Assembly: GCF_030068455.1 (NCBI RefSeq)
Contig: NZ_JAQOSQ010000004.1
Span: 186,001 to 250,000 of the forward strand
Direction of reading: 5' to 3'
DNA: 64,000 nt
DNA from: Roseofilum casamattae BLCC-M143
GTDB lineage: Bacteria > Cyanobacteriota > Cyanobacteriia > Cyanobacteriales > Desertifilaceae
The notes under the pieces are model-generated. The model was not told the DNA's origin. It did no database searches and saw only the letters and a list, made by a program, of their open reading frames with translations. Below are positions 25,983 through 35,877 of the stretch, one piece after another; positions within the stretch are counted from its first letter, which is position 1, and every line of letters begins with the position of its first letter. The position numbers were made by a program, and so were the translations under genes.

Positions 25983-26870
25983 ATGAACTGTAAAACCATC
26001 GCTGTCCTGTTGACTTGCCACAATCGAAAAGAGAAAACATTAGAGAGTCTACAAGCCCTTTTTGCCCAAAATTTATCCTCTGATTTTTCTCTAATCGTCT
26101 ACTTAATGGATGATGGCAGTACAGATGGAACCTCAACCGCCGTTTCCGAATGCTACCCTGGGGTGAAACTATTCCAAGGAGACGGCAATCTCTTTTGGAA
26201 TGGCGGAATGCGCTATGTCTTTGCCAAAGCTCTGGAGGTCGGTCATGACTTCTACTGCTGGCTCAACGATGATACTATGCTCTATCCTGATGCTCTGCAA
26301 ACCTTGCTCGATACCTATGCCAAAATGGTAGAACAAGGCTACCGTCAATCCATTGTTGCTGGCTCGACTCAAGATGCCCAGAGTAAAGAATGGAGCTATG
26401 GCGGATACCAACAACTCGGATGGTTTTATCCTCCGTTCAAAGGCAAACCGGTTATCCCTAATGGTACAGTACAATCATGCGATTTAATGTGCGGTAATAT
26501 CGTTCTCATTCCCACAGAAGTCACCGATATTGTCGGCAATCTCGACCCGGAATTAACCCACTATGCTGGAGATTGGGACTACGGACTGCGCGCCAAACAG
26601 CACGGATGTCATCTGTGGATTGTCCCGAACTATTTAGGCACCTGCGCGCAAAATCCCAAACCCGATCCCGCCAATAATCCTAACTTACAACAAGGGTTAA
26701 AAAAGATTGACCGACCTAAGGGTTTAGCCTTGCAAAGCGTGACCTTACAACCTTGGAGCGAATGGAAACTCTTAATGCAACGACATGGAGGATTGCTCTG
26801 GCCGATCTTTTGGTTACTTCCTTATCGCAAACTCATTTTACCCCGTTTATTTGACCGAGAGACAACTTAA
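25983..26870 (+). CDS. Family 2 glycosyltransferase (rhamnosyltransferase-like)
   Basis: This protein has 295 residues from ATG 25983. An earlier start adds 14 residues before the GT-A core and looks unlikely. The nucleotide-sugar fold opens with IAVLLTCHNRKEKTLESL, followed by LMDDGSTDGT, GDGNLFWNGGMR and the metal motif CWLNDDTMLYPDALQTLL. DWDYGLRAKQHG holds the likely catalytic base region. GNLFWNGGMR is usual in WbbL/rhamnosyl-type GT2 enzymes. It is first of a plus-strand series with the GT4, SDR and WecG genes, and is divergent from the GT39 operon. The acceptor is unknown. Confidence 0.88.
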   Translation: MNCKTIAVLLTCHNRKEKTLESLQALFAQNLSSDFSLIVYLMDDGSTDGTSTAVSECYPGVKLFQGDGNLFWNGGMRYVFAKALEVGHDFYCWLNDDTMLYPDALQTLLDTYAKMVEQGYRQSIVAGSTQDAQSKEWSYGGYQQLGWFYPPFKGKPVIPNGTVQSCDLMCGNIVLIPTEVTDIVGNLDPELTHYAGDWDYGLRAKQHGCHLWIVPNYLGTCAQNPKPDPANNPNLQQGLKKIDRPKGLALQSVTLQPWSEWKLLMQRHGGLLWPIFWLLPYRKLILPRLFDRETT

Positions 26871-26908
26871 GATGAAGAGTAACTAACATCAAGAAAAGAG
26901 GAGAGGCA

Positions 26909-28051
26909 ATGGAAGATATTCGTGTCGCGTGGCTGTTCCCCACAATTGTCAGAGGTGCTTACTGGCAACCGGTATTACGAGAATTTACCAAAATTTATCC
27001 GCAAACCCAGTTTTATACCGGCGAAACCTGGCCGGGATTCGATCCAAAAGCACCCGGTGCCGATGCGATCGTAACCATCGGAGAATATCATTTTCAAGAA
27101 CTGCAAACCGTTGAATCGGGATACAATCGAGGCATTATTTTTGTCTCCCCAGCAGTCATCTTTCCCTTACTCAAACTCAAGCCCAAGGTCGTCCTCGTGA
27201 GCAATTTTTCCATGTGGACTGTACTGGCAATTTTGCTCAAGCCGATCGCGCGCTGGAAATTAATTCTTGTCTACGAAAGCAGCTCTCCTAATGTGGATTT
27301 TCGCGATAATCCCTTTCGCTCCAAAGTGCGCAAATGGATGACCTATTTTATGGATGATTTTATTTCCAACTCCCGAGGAGGAAAAGGATATCTCGCTGAT
27401 GTTTTAGGAGTTAATCCAGACCGGATTAGCGCTCGCCCTTACATGGTTCCCGATGCCACCGCTCTTTTAGAGGAACAAAGCGAAACTGAAGCCACAGACT
27501 TAAAATTGCCGCATCCAATTTTCCTCTGCGTGGGCGTCTTAGTTCCGCGTAAAGGGATTACGCAACTGTTGCAAGCCTGTAAAATCCTGAAAGAAAAAGG
27601 ATATACCAACTATAGCTTAGTCTTTGTCGGAGATGGAGAACAACGAGACGAATTGCAAGCTTTTGCACAAGAGCATGATTTTGCCGAACAAATTACCTGG
27701 ACGGGATGGTTAAACTACGGCCAGCTCGGAGGTTATTTCCGTGGGGCAGATGTGTTTGTCTTTCCCACTTTAGAAGATACCTGGGGGGTCGTTTTGTTAG
27801 AGGCAATGTCGTTTGGTAAAGCGATTCTTTGTTCTAAATGGGCGGGGGCCGCAGAAATGGTGGTTGAAGGGGAAAATGGCTATATTATTGACCCTTACGA
27901 AACGGAAGCTTTTGCTGAAAAGATGATCCGGTTAATCGACCGTCCGGAAACGATCGAGTCGATGGGGAAAAAATCCCAAGAACTGATGGTAGAGCACAAT
28001 GCAAAAAATGCCGGTTTATTTTTAGCCGACCGAGTAAAATCGGTGATGTAA
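26909..28051 (+). CDS. Family 4 glycosyltransferase
   Basis: This 380-residue protein has the GT-B fold. The N-terminal domain begins VAWLFPTIVRGAYWQPVL. The C-terminal domain opens FLCVGVLVPRKGITQLLQA, followed by VGDGEQRDELQAFA, then DVFVFPTLEDTWGVVLLEAMSFGK, the EX7E-type nucleotide-sugar binding region. The ribosome site GGAGAGG sits a few bases before ATG. It retains the donor configuration. It stands between a GT2 and a nucleotide-sugar epimerase gene, consistent with building a surface glycan repeat. Confidence 0.9.
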   Translation: MEDIRVAWLFPTIVRGAYWQPVLREFTKIYPQTQFYTGETWPGFDPKAPGADAIVTIGEYHFQELQTVESGYNRGIIFVSPAVIFPLLKLKPKVVLVSNFSMWTVLAILLKPIARWKLILVYESSSPNVDFRDNPFRSKVRKWMTYFMDDFISNSRGGKGYLADVLGVNPDRISARPYMVPDATALLEEQSETEATDLKLPHPIFLCVGVLVPRKGITQLLQACKILKEKGYTNYSLVFVGDGEQRDELQAFAQEHDFAEQITWTGWLNYGQLGGYFRGADVFVFPTLEDTWGVVLLEAMSFGKAILCSKWAGAAEMVVEGENGYIIDPYETEAFAEKMIRLIDRPETIESMGKKSQELMVEHNAKNAGLFLADRVKSVM

Positions 28052-28118
28052 TGGGCGCGATCGCGTGCTTCTCGCAAAATGTTGATTATAATTAACCGTA
28101 ATTCAAGCAAGCAGACAT

Positions 28119-29195
28119 ATGAGTATCGCAATTATTACAGGTTCCGCTGGTTTAATTGGCTCGGAAGCGTCTAAGTTTTTTGCCGAAAAAGGATTAGATG
28201 TAGTTGGTATTGATAATGATATGCGTCGGGTCTTCTTCGGCGACGATGCCTCCACGACCTGGAACCGACAGAGATTGGAAACTGCTTTGGGAGGGAAATA
28301 CAAGCATTTAAGTATCGATATTCGCGATCGCGAGGCAATTTCCAAACTCTTCCAAGACTACAATAAAGATATCGCCCTCATCGTCCATACCGCCGCCCAA
28401 CCCTCCCACGACTGGGCCGCTCGCGATCCCCACATGGACTTCACGGTTAACGCCAACGGAACCCTGAATCTCCTACAAGCCACCCGCGACTTTGCCCCGG
28501 AAGCTCCCTTCATCTTCACGTCCACCAACAAAGTCTACGGCGACACCCCCAACCGCCTCCCCCTCGTCGAACAAGAAACTCGCTGGGAAATTGACCCCGA
28601 ACATACGTACAACACCGGTATTCGGGAAGACATGTCTATCGACCAAACCACTCACAGTCTCTTTGGCGCTTCCAAAGTGGCTGCCGACGTTTTAGTGCAA
28701 GAATACGGTCGCTATTTCCAGATTCCCACCGCCTGTTTTCGCGGCGGATGCCTCACGGGGCCGAACCACTCTGGAACCCAACTGCACGGGTTTCTCGCCT
28801 ACTTGATGAAATGCACGGTCACCGGAAAACCCTATACCGTCTTTGGTTATAAAGGCAAACAAGTCCGAGACAATATCCACAGCGCCGACTTAATTAACGC
28901 CTTCGATCAATTTTTCCAAGCACCGCGAGTGGCGGAAGTTTACAATACTGGCGGCGGACGTTACAGCAACTGCTCTATGTTGGAAGCGATTAAGATTTGT
29001 GAGAACATTGCCGGTAGGGAACTAAACTATACGTATTCGGAAACCAATCGGATTGGCGACCATATTTGGTGGATTAGCGACAATGCTAAATTTGCCAGTC
29101 ACTATCCCAACTGGAAACACCAGTACGACGTACCGCAAATTTTGCAAGAGATTTACCAATTCAATCAAGAGCGTTGGGAAAAGGAGACAGTCTAG
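28119..29195 (+). CDS. NAD-dependent SDR epimerase, CDP-paratose 2-epimerase-like
   Basis: This 358-residue extended short-chain dehydrogenase has the NAD site [11 protein letters not shown] at residues 6-16, then [19 protein letters not shown], a sequence typical of CDP-paratose/CDP-tyvelose epimerases. [16 protein letters not shown] and [13 protein letters not shown] are further family marks. The usual YxxxK reads [10 protein letters not shown], with Phe in the Tyr position, which I believe is common in this subgroup. [17 protein letters not shown] binds the nucleotide. It would invert C2 of a CDP-dideoxyhexose for surface polysaccharide. The next gene begins immediately after the stop, so they are translationally coupled. 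Confidence 0.85.
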   Translation: MSIAIITGSAGLIGSEASKFFAEKGLDVVGIDNDMRRVFFGDDASTTWNRQRLETALGGKYKHLSIDIRDREAISKLFQDYNKDIALIVHTAAQPSHDWAARDPHMDFTVNANGTLNLLQATRDFAPEAPFIFTSTNKVYGDTPNRLPLVEQETRWEIDPEHTYNTGIREDMSIDQTTHSLFGASKVAADVLVQEYGRYFQIPTACFRGGCLTGPNHSGTQLHGFLAYLMKCTVTGKPYTVFGYKGKQVRDNIHSADLINAFDQFFQAPRVAEVYNTGGGRYSNCSMLEAIKICENIAGRELNYTYSETNRIGDHIWWISDNAKFASHYPNWKHQYDVPQILQEIYQFNQERWEKETV

Positions 29196-30002
29196 ATGAG
29201 AGACGCGGGCAAGCAAAATATACTCGGCGTTCTGGTTAATGTTATCGACTATGAAGGAGCGGTAGCGCGCATTATCGATGCAGCCAAGGCAAAGCAAGGT
29301 CTCTCGGTTTCTGCTCTGGCGGTGCATGGCGTGATGACCGGAGTGATGGATAATACCCATCGCTTTCGCCTCAATCATATCGATTTAATTTGTCCCGACG
29401 GGCAACCGGTGCGTTGGGCGTTAAATTTAATTTACAAAGCGAAATTGAGCGATCGCGTTTACGGTCCCAATTTAACCCTCAAGGTCTGCGAACATGCCGC
29501 TCGCGAAGGGCTACCCCTGTACCTGTATGGCTCGCGCCAAGAGGTTTTGGACGCTTTTGCCCAAAATTTGCGCGATCGCTATCCAGGGCTGCAAATTGCT
29601 GGCTCTCAGCCATCGCGCTTTCGACAAACGACGGCTGAAGAAAAGCAGGAAATCGCACAAACGATTAAAAATAGTGGTGCGGCCATTACTCTGGTTGGTT
29701 TGGGCTGTCCGCGCCAAGAAGTCTGGGCTTACGAATACCGAGATAGCCTATCTATGCCACTGCTCGCCGTTGGTGCTGCCTTCGACTTCCATGCCGGACT
29801 GCTGCCGCAAGCTCCTCCCTCTTTGCAAGGAGCAGGCTTAGAATGGCTCTATCGCTTAATTCAAGAACCAAAACGACTCTGGAAGCGCTATGTTTTGTTA
29901 AATCCCTATTATGTTTGGTTGTTGAGTTTGCAGATGCTAGGACTCCGTAAATTCGACCCCGACAGCACAACAGTTCCGGAACAAGAACTGCGCTATGGTT
30001 AA
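29196..30002 (+). CDS. WecG/TagA/CpsF family glycosyltransferase
   Basis: This 268-residue protein has an ATG that directly follows the preceding TAG, with AAGGAG as its ribosome site. Family signatures are [29 protein letters not shown] (the PDG(x)P motif), [38 protein letters not shown] and [10 protein letters not shown]. Members attach an N-acetylhexosamine (for example ManNAc) to a lipid-linked sugar in enterobacterial common antigen or teichoic-acid-type assembly. Here it likely adds an early sugar in the neighbouring polysaccharide pathway. The tail after residue 225 is the usual basic membrane-associating part. Confidence 0.93.
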   Translation: MRDAGKQNILGVLVNVIDYEGAVARIIDAAKAKQGLSVSALAVHGVMTGVMDNTHRFRLNHIDLICPDGQPVRWALNLIYKAKLSDRVYGPNLTLKVCEHAAREGLPLYLYGSRQEVLDAFAQNLRDRYPGLQIAGSQPSRFRQTTAEEKQEIAQTIKNSGAAITLVGLGCPRQEVWAYEYRDSLSMPLLAVGAAFDFHAGLLPQAPPSLQGAGLEWLYRLIQEPKRLWKRYVLLNPYYVWLLSLQMLGLRKFDPDSTTVPEQELRYG

Positions 30003-30008
30003 CGAACA

Positions 30009-30878
30009 TCAATGTGGATTGGGGATTGCATATAAATGGGCCCGCTTTTCAATCTTCGGTGGAGATTGGGGATCGAATTCAACCGGAGTTTTTGTATCGT
30101 CTAATTGAATCCAAGTTTTATAGCGACTGAGGTCGATCGCATCAAATAAATCTCGAACGGAAGTTCCATACATAAACAACTGTTCTGTATGAATTTCCAG
30201 CAAAATTTTGGGAGCCGTCTCCAATATTTTCTTTGCTCCTTTGAGGACTTCAAACTCATAGCCTTCCACATCAATCTTGAGAAAGGTTGGCACGACATTA
30301 TTTTGAGCCACATAGGTATCGAGATCGATGGTCTGGACTTCCTCTAAACCGTAGATGACATTAAAGAGCCGAGTCGATCGCAAGTTGCGCGGAATCAATT
30401 CTGGAATAATGGAAGCATTGGATTTCTTGAAGATTGTTATTGTGCCAGCTTCCGAACTTACGGCCTTATGTTCGACAACCACATTATCTAGGTGATTGAG
30501 ATCCATGTTTTGTTTAAGAATTTGGTAATTCTTCGAGTTCGCTTCAAAGGAGATGACTTTTCCGTCTTGTCCAACCCAATTTGCTAATTGGATAGCCGTC
30601 CAACCATGGTGACCTCCACATTCAAAGATAATATCGCCAGATTGAATTAAGTTGTTTCTGACGAACTCCATTTCTAAGATTTCCTTTGACCCCGTTGGGT
30701 TAGGCTCCTCATTCGGTTTCTTCTGCCCGTACCATCTTTCTCCCATCAAATCGCCAATGAGAAACTTAAATTCCATTCCCAATGTTTTTTTCTCGATCGC
30801 ATAGGGCTTGAAATTTTGTTCTCGGTAAATTTCATTGACCTGATCAATTCCAGATTTGATTTTGTTTAAGAATGACAT
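30009..30878 (-). CDS. FkbM-family SAM-dependent methyltransferase
   Basis: This 289-residue protein has a Rossmann core with IIFECGGHHGWTAIQLANWVG as motif I (the Gly-rich SAM loop), VISFEANSKNYQILKQN as motif II, and the FkbM hallmark PTFLKIDVEGYEFEVLKGAK. Such enzymes O-methylate sugars or polyketides. Beside five glycan genes, a methylated surface sugar is the likely product. It converges on the WecG gene with six bases between stops. The SAM fold is clear and the substrate is inferred from neighbours. Confidence 0.9.
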   Translation of the reverse strand: MSFLNKIKSGIDQVNEIYREQNFKPYAIEKKTLGMEFKFLIGDLMGERWYGQKKPNEEPNPTGSKEILEMEFVRNNLIQSGDIIFECGGHHGWTAIQLANWVGQDGKVISFEANSKNYQILKQNMDLNHLDNVVVEHKAVSSEAGTITIFKKSNASIIPELIPRNLRSTRLFNVIYGLEEVQTIDLDTYVAQNNVVPTFLKIDVEGYEFEVLKGAKKILETAPKILLEIHTEQLFMYGTSVRDLFDAIDLSRYKTWIQLDDTKTPVEFDPQSPPKIEKRAHLYAIPNPH

Positions 30879-31042
30879 ATTTTTTTATCGGATAAAATCA
30901 AAGGAATAAAGTTTGATTCTAGCCCGATCGGCAATTGACTGTCAATTTTACGATCGCTCGTTTCTGAAAGGAGATGCGATCGCCCTCTATGTCATTGACA
31001 AACCGATCGGTGCATGTTTCCAGAGCGAGTCGAGTCAGCCAG

Positions 31043-31624
31043 CTACGCCGAGTTATACAACTGAGTTTGTTGCAGGCGATGCATGTGCTGAAACAGCTCC
31101 CAACAATAGTTTTCTGGCAGTCCGCAGGTCACCGCACCGCGCATGACGACGGAAAAATACCAATCATTGGGGGCGAGTTCTTCCTTGAGTTTATCAACCA
31201 CAACATAAGTGCGCACGTTGCAATAGTGCTTTCCTTGACGGCGAACATCTACGATTTCGCGGCGGTATCCATTGTGGGGAATTTCTTCGCGAATGTCTAA
31301 CCGGTTGCTCAACCTCCAGGGAAGTCGATATAACACTCCTTCCACCGATCGCCCCGGATCGGGAACCACATCGAGAGCGCCACATTTGCGCTTAATCGAG
31401 CGACGATAAAACCCCAACCGATATCCGGGTAAGGTGGCATGACCGATCGCATACGGATAAACGGATTCTTGCATTGTTCGCTCGAGATCGACGGGACACA
31501 TGCAAGACCCATAAGCAAAATAATAGAAAAAGTCGGGATTGGTTTGTGACCCTGGCGAAATTAAAGAGAGGGCTGGCTGGCGATCGCGATCGTCTCCCGA
31601 ATCATACTTGTTTTCAACCGTCAT
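31043..31624 (-). CDS. Gamma-glutamylcyclotransferase-like (AIG2/GGCT fold) protein
   Basis: This 193-residue protein begins its fold at FFYYFAYGSCMCPVDLER; the YGS loop binds the gamma-glutamyl moiety. LPGYRLGFYRRS and VEGVLYRLP are the next family strands, then NRLDIREEIPHNGYRREIV supplies the conserved acidic position. The first 25 residues are low complexity and not part of the fold. It would release 5-oxoproline from gamma-glutamyl compounds in glutathione turnover; specificity cannot be read. It is transcribed alone. Confidence 0.82.
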   Translation of the reverse strand: MTVENKYDSGDDRDRQPALSLISPGSQTNPDFFYYFAYGSCMCPVDLERTMQESVYPYAIGHATLPGYRLGFYRRSIKRKCGALDVVPDPGRSVEGVLYRLPWRLSNRLDIREEIPHNGYRREIVDVRRQGKHYCNVRTYVVVDKLKEELAPNDWYFSVVMRGAVTCGLPENYCWELFQHMHRLQQTQLYNSA

Positions 31625-31747
31625 AAATTTATCAAAGACTATCTAATTTCAATGATGCAACCGATCGAGAATTTCAGTCTTTGTATCGTAAACCCAGATC
31701 TGAAATCGGATCGTTATTCGGGCTACAATACTGGCAAGTTTTGGATC

Positions 31748-32683
31748 TTAATCCTCATCATCCCAATCATCCTCTTCCTCAGACGCATTTTGTAACGTAT
31801 TAATTGCCAGTTTTATGACTTGCCCGACGGCGACTTCCGGTTCTTGGTTTAAAGCGGTTTCTAAAGGATCGATGCTGGAAACTTCGCCAATTTTCATTAA
31901 GGCGATCGCGGCTGTTTTCCGGGTTTCCATATCCTCATGATGCAATAACTGCAACACATTGGGAATACCGGGAACGTACTTGAGATTACCTAAGGCTGTA
32001 ATTCCCTCGCAGCGAACAATGGAGACCGGATCGCCCAAAGATTCTAGCAATAATTCGATTTCGCGATCGCAGTTATCCGGATTTTCTCGAGCCACCTGCA
32101 TCATCACTTCAATGACCATGGCTCGCACTTCTGGCAACTCCGATGTCATTTGTTCATAAACTAAATCTTTCGCTTCTGCTCCAATAAAGACTAAAGCCCA
32201 AGACACTAATCCCTTATAATTTTCCGGATGGTCGGGATTCGATAAAATATCGAGCAGAGCTGGAACCGCAACCTCTCCAGTTCGCGCCAGAGCACCCACT
32301 GACGACCCTTTCACCACCATATCCTCGTCATTGAGCATAGCCTCAACTAGGGTAGGGACAGCCGTTGGGTCGCCAATAAGGGTCAAGGTTTTCGCGGATG
32401 CCCTACGAACGACGACGTTAGGATGGTGTCGCAGAGCATCTTGCAGCAGAGGACTTGCAGGCAGACCCACCAGACCCAGAGTTTCCGCAAATGCCAAGCG
32501 CGTCATGCCTCTGGTATCCCCCAAACACTCGATCGTTTGCTTCAGAACTTTCCGGTCTCCGCTATTGAATGTACCATCCATAACTTGGGGTTGTACCTTT
32601 TGCAGAAAGGCATCCGTTTCTTCATGGGATAGGGGAGATTTCAGGCCGCTGCCTGCAAATTCTGAGGAAGATAGAGCGTTCAT
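31748..32683 (-). CDS. HEAT-repeat protein, phycobilisome-lyase/NblB-like
   Basis: This protein has 311 residues from ATG 32683 (a TTG 30 bases earlier is also open). At least six HEAT-like helical repeats are visible: MTRLAFAETLGLVG, VVRRASAKTLTLIGDPTAVPTL, VVKGSSVGALARTGEVAVPAL, then VRAMVIEVMMQVAREN, VRCEGITALGNLKYV and TRKTAAIALMKIGEV. The C-terminus is acidic (EEEDDWDDED). This scaffold occurs in CpcE/PecE bilin lyase subunits and NblB phycobilisome-degradation factors. Without a CpcF-like partner beside it, an NblB-like role is more likely, but that is an inference. It follows lysC by 66 bases and may be read with it. Confidence 0.75.
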   Translation of the reverse strand: MNALSSSEFAGSGLKSPLSHEETDAFLQKVQPQVMDGTFNSGDRKVLKQTIECLGDTRGMTRLAFAETLGLVGLPASPLLQDALRHHPNVVVRRASAKTLTLIGDPTAVPTLVEAMLNDEDMVVKGSSVGALARTGEVAVPALLDILSNPDHPENYKGLVSWALVFIGAEAKDLVYEQMTSELPEVRAMVIEVMMQVARENPDNCDREIELLLESLGDPVSIVRCEGITALGNLKYVPGIPNVLQLLHHEDMETRKTAAIALMKIGEVSSIDPLETALNQEPEVAVGQVIKLAINTLQNASEEEDDWDDED

Positions 32684-32749
32684 AGGATGAAGGAAAGGAT
32701 CGTCAGATAACAAGACTTATCCTATTATGAGACGCGATCGCAGTCGATA

Positions 32750-34585
32750 TCACTTGGGTTTGGTATACACGTCAGACGTAATTTTCTCGCCACTTCCCAA
32801 TCCAAATGCCGCATGAATGGCTTGCAGCGCCTCAATTCCAGACTCGCGATCGACAATACAACTAATCTTAATTTCGGAGGTGGCGATGGTTTGGATGTTT
32901 ATTCCGCGCTCCGATAGCGCTCGAAACATTTTTGCTGCCGTACCGGGATGATGAACCATTCCCATTCCCACAGCACTCACTTTCGCTACTTCCTCATCCA
33001 GCATCACTTCTCCTTGCGGCCACTCGGAAACCACCTCCTCCAGTAAGGTTTTCGCATTTTGAGCATCTTCTTGAGAGACGGTAAAGGCAAGATCCCGAGC
33101 AGTCGCACCGCCGATCGCGCGACACCGTTGGGATTGAATAATTGTATCGACGCTCACTCCGCGATCGGCCAGCAGTTGGAATACTCGAGCCGCAGATCCC
33201 GGACGGTCTGGAATATTGCGCAGAGCCAGTCTAGCTTGTTTTAGGTCTAAAGCAACACCGCGAACCGGTGGGGTATCTGCGGAAATGGCACATTGACCGG
33301 AATGGACTTCTACTTGAAAGGTACGACACAAAATTTCGACAGCGCGATCGCAATCTTTCGCTTTAACCACGCAACTGACCTTGACCTCTGAAGTTGAGAT
33401 CATCTGGATGTTTACTCCTTCTTCCGCCAGAGCGGTAAACATTTGTGCCGCGACTCCAGGACGGCCGATCGTGCCCGCACCAGCAATACTAACTTTGGCT
33501 ATATTATCTTCGGTCATCACTTCGGCTGGGTTCGGCGAATTTGAAGTCGAGAGGGCGGGTAACGCCGCTTCCGATATGGATGCGGCCCGTTGGAGATAGT
33601 TCGCCGCAACGGTGAAGGCAATATCATTGCTATTCCCTTCGTGGATCGATTGCACGATCAAATCTACATCTAAATCCTGGCTGCCAATGCACTCGAATAA
33701 CTGAGCAGCCACTCCCGGGCGATCGGGAACTCGCAGCAAAGACACTTTGGCTTGGTCGGTATCGAATTCTACTGCATCGACGGGGTGAACTAATTCCAAT
33801 CCTTCTAGCGGTCGGGGGAAGGGAACGGGAGAGATTACCGTGGTTCCGGGAGCGTCTTCCCAACTGGATTTCACGACTAAAGGAATGCCATAGTTGCGCG
33901 CAATTTCTACAGCGCGGGGATGGAGGACTTTTGCACCCAAGCTCGCCAGTTCTAGCATTTCATCGCTGGTAATCTCGCTCATTAACTGAGCGTCGGGTAC
34001 TAACCGAGGATCTGCTGTTAAAATACCGGGAACATCGGTATAAATTTCACATCTATCCGCCTTCAAAGCAGCAGCGAGAGCTACGGCTGAAGTATCCGAG
34101 CCTCCCCGTCCCAAGGTCGTAATTTCCACATCGGGAATCTCGCTATCTTCATCATTCGAGAGAGCAACCCCTTGAAATCCAGCGACAATAACCACTCGTC
34201 CTTCGCCCAAATGCCGTTGGATGCGATCGGGCTTAATCTGCAAAATTCGGGCGCGCATGTGGCGATCGCACTCCGTAACAATCCCTACCTGAGCGCCCGT
34301 CAAAGAAATGGCAGGTTGGGCAATTTCTTGCAGTGCCATACTTAACAAGGCGATGGAAACTTGCTCGCCCGTAGATAGGAGCATGTCCATCTCTCGCTGG
34401 CAGGGATTGGGCGAAATATCATAGGCTAATTTAACTAATCCATCCGTGGTTTTGCCCATAGCGGAGACCACGACGACGACGGAGTTATTTTCTTTTACCG
34501 TCTTGCGGACGCGCTCGGCTACGGACTGAATGCGCTCGACCGTTCCTACCGACGTTCCACCATACTTTTGTACAATTAAAGCCAT
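32750..34585 (-). CDS. lysC: Aspartate kinase with duplicated ACT regulatory domains
   Basis: This 611-residue protein starts [16 protein letters not shown], the ATP/aspartate-binding signature. It continues with [46 protein letters not shown] and [16 protein letters not shown]. Residues from about 275 on hold two copies of an ACT pair ([59 protein letters not shown]), making four ACT domains, the arrangement usual for cyanobacterial aspartokinases. It makes beta-aspartyl phosphate for lysine, threonine and methionine, with feedback by lysine and threonine on the ACT domains expected from the family. Confidence 0.97.
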   Translation of the reverse strand: MALIVQKYGGTSVGTVERIQSVAERVRKTVKENNSVVVVVSAMGKTTDGLVKLAYDISPNPCQREMDMLLSTGEQVSIALLSMALQEIAQPAISLTGAQVGIVTECDRHMRARILQIKPDRIQRHLGEGRVVIVAGFQGVALSNDEDSEIPDVEITTLGRGGSDTSAVALAAALKADRCEIYTDVPGILTADPRLVPDAQLMSEITSDEMLELASLGAKVLHPRAVEIARNYGIPLVVKSSWEDAPGTTVISPVPFPRPLEGLELVHPVDAVEFDTDQAKVSLLRVPDRPGVAAQLFECIGSQDLDVDLIVQSIHEGNSNDIAFTVAANYLQRAASISEAALPALSTSNSPNPAEVMTEDNIAKVSIAGAGTIGRPGVAAQMFTALAEEGVNIQMISTSEVKVSCVVKAKDCDRAVEILCRTFQVEVHSGQCAISADTPPVRGVALDLKQARLALRNIPDRPGSAARVFQLLADRGVSVDTIIQSQRCRAIGGATARDLAFTVSQEDAQNAKTLLEEVVSEWPQGEVMLDEEVAKVSAVGMGMVHHPGTAAKMFRALSERGINIQTIATSEIKISCIVDRESGIEALQAIHAAFGLGSGEKITSDVYTKPK

Positions 34586-34747
34586 ATCTTAATTTTCCTG
34601 CCAGACAGACCGACCCAGGCGAGATTGAAGGCGAACTCTACCCAATCGGTTTAACCAATGTACCAGATTTCGCGCAGCCACTTATTGTCCCAGCCATCGA
34701 CTCGACAGTCAAACTCGCTTTGTCAGACTTGCTGGTAGCATAGATCC

Positions 34748-35866
34748 ATGCATCACGACACTGACCCATCCGATCGCGACTATTCCTTAGACGCTTATAA
34801 CTATCATCTCCCCGAAGAGCGTATCGCTCAAGCTCCAGTAACTCCCAGGGATAGTTCCCGTTTGTTCGTGGTGGACTCGCAGAGCGCGCGCCATCACGGC
34901 CATTTTCGAGATTTGCCGCAATGGTTGCAACCCGGAGATTTGCTCGTGCTGAATAATACGCGAGTGATTCCCGCTCGCTTGTACGGGAAAAAGTCAACGG
35001 GAACGTCGATGGAAGCTTTGTTGCTGGAAAAATGCGATCGCAACTCCTGGTTATCTCTGGTGAAACCGGGACGGCGCTTAAAGGTGGGTGCAGACATTGA
35101 GTTTATTCCTCATGGGGATAAGGCAGAACTCCCAACCCTGAAAGCACGAGTGACTGGCGTCGATGAGGCGACAGGGGGACGGGTATTGGAGTTCGAGTTA
35201 CCCGCAGAGGAAACCTTAGAAGAGAAATTAGAAGATTACGGTCATATTCCGTTTCCGCCTTATGTGACCTCGCGCGCAGCCACCGACGACCAATATCAAA
35301 CGGTTTACGCGCGATCGCCCGGTTCCGTAGCCGCACCGACTGCCGGACTCCATTTTACACCGAGATTGTTAGCGGAATTGGAACAATTGGGAATCGAGCA
35401 AACCACCGTGACCTTGCATGTCGGAGTCGGTACATTTCGACCGGTGGAAACCGAAGACATTCGCACTCATCAGATGCACCAAGAATGGCTGGAAGTTTCC
35501 GCAGAAACCTGGCAAAAAATCGAGGAAACGAAAGAGCGAGGAGGACGGATTATTGCCGTTGGAACTACCTCGGTGCGATCGCTCGAAGGAGCCGCTCATT
35601 GGTGGTTTTCCGAGCCAAGAACCGTTGTGTTTCCCGGATTTTATGGAAAAACGAATTTATTTATTTATCCCGGCTACCATTGGCAAATTGTGGAGGGATT
35701 AATTACGAATTTTCATTTGCCGCGATCGAGTCTTTTGATGCTGGTAAGCGCATTAATCGGGCGCGATCGCTTGTTAGAATTGTATGAAGAGGCGATCGCA
35801 AAAGAATACCGCTTCTATTCCTTCGGAGATGCCATGCTCATTTTACCGCAATTCCGCGATCGGTAA
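34748..35866 (+). CDS. queA: S-adenosylmethionine:tRNA ribosyltransferase-isomerase
   Basis: This 372-residue enzyme forms epoxyqueuosine on tRNA by transferring the ribosyl part of SAM. Typical motifs are YNYHLPEERIAQAP, PGDLLVLNNTRVIPARLYG, GHIPFPPYV, GSVAAPTAGLHFT, LHVGVGTFRPVETEDI and the end GEDAM-like SFGDAMLIL. The length and motif order are complete. It is divergent from lysC, with 162 bases between starts, and converges on the carbamoyltransferase gene with 11 bases between stops. Confidence 0.97.
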   Translation: MHHDTDPSDRDYSLDAYNYHLPEERIAQAPVTPRDSSRLFVVDSQSARHHGHFRDLPQWLQPGDLLVLNNTRVIPARLYGKKSTGTSMEALLLEKCDRNSWLSLVKPGRRLKVGADIEFIPHGDKAELPTLKARVTGVDEATGGRVLEFELPAEETLEEKLEDYGHIPFPPYVTSRAATDDQYQTVYARSPGSVAAPTAGLHFTPRLLAELEQLGIEQTTVTLHVGVGTFRPVETEDIRTHQMHQEWLEVSAETWQKIEETKERGGRIIAVGTTSVRSLEGAAHWWFSEPRTVVFPGFYGKTNLFIYPGYHWQIVEGLITNFHLPRSSLLMLVSALIGRDRLLELYEEAIAKEYRFYSFGDAMLILPQFRDR

Positions 35867-35877
35867 ATCAATATTAT

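Noticed and set aside
34638-34997. 119-codon minus-strand ORF over the queA start
   Set aside because: It overlaps conserved queA codons and has no ribosome site or family match.
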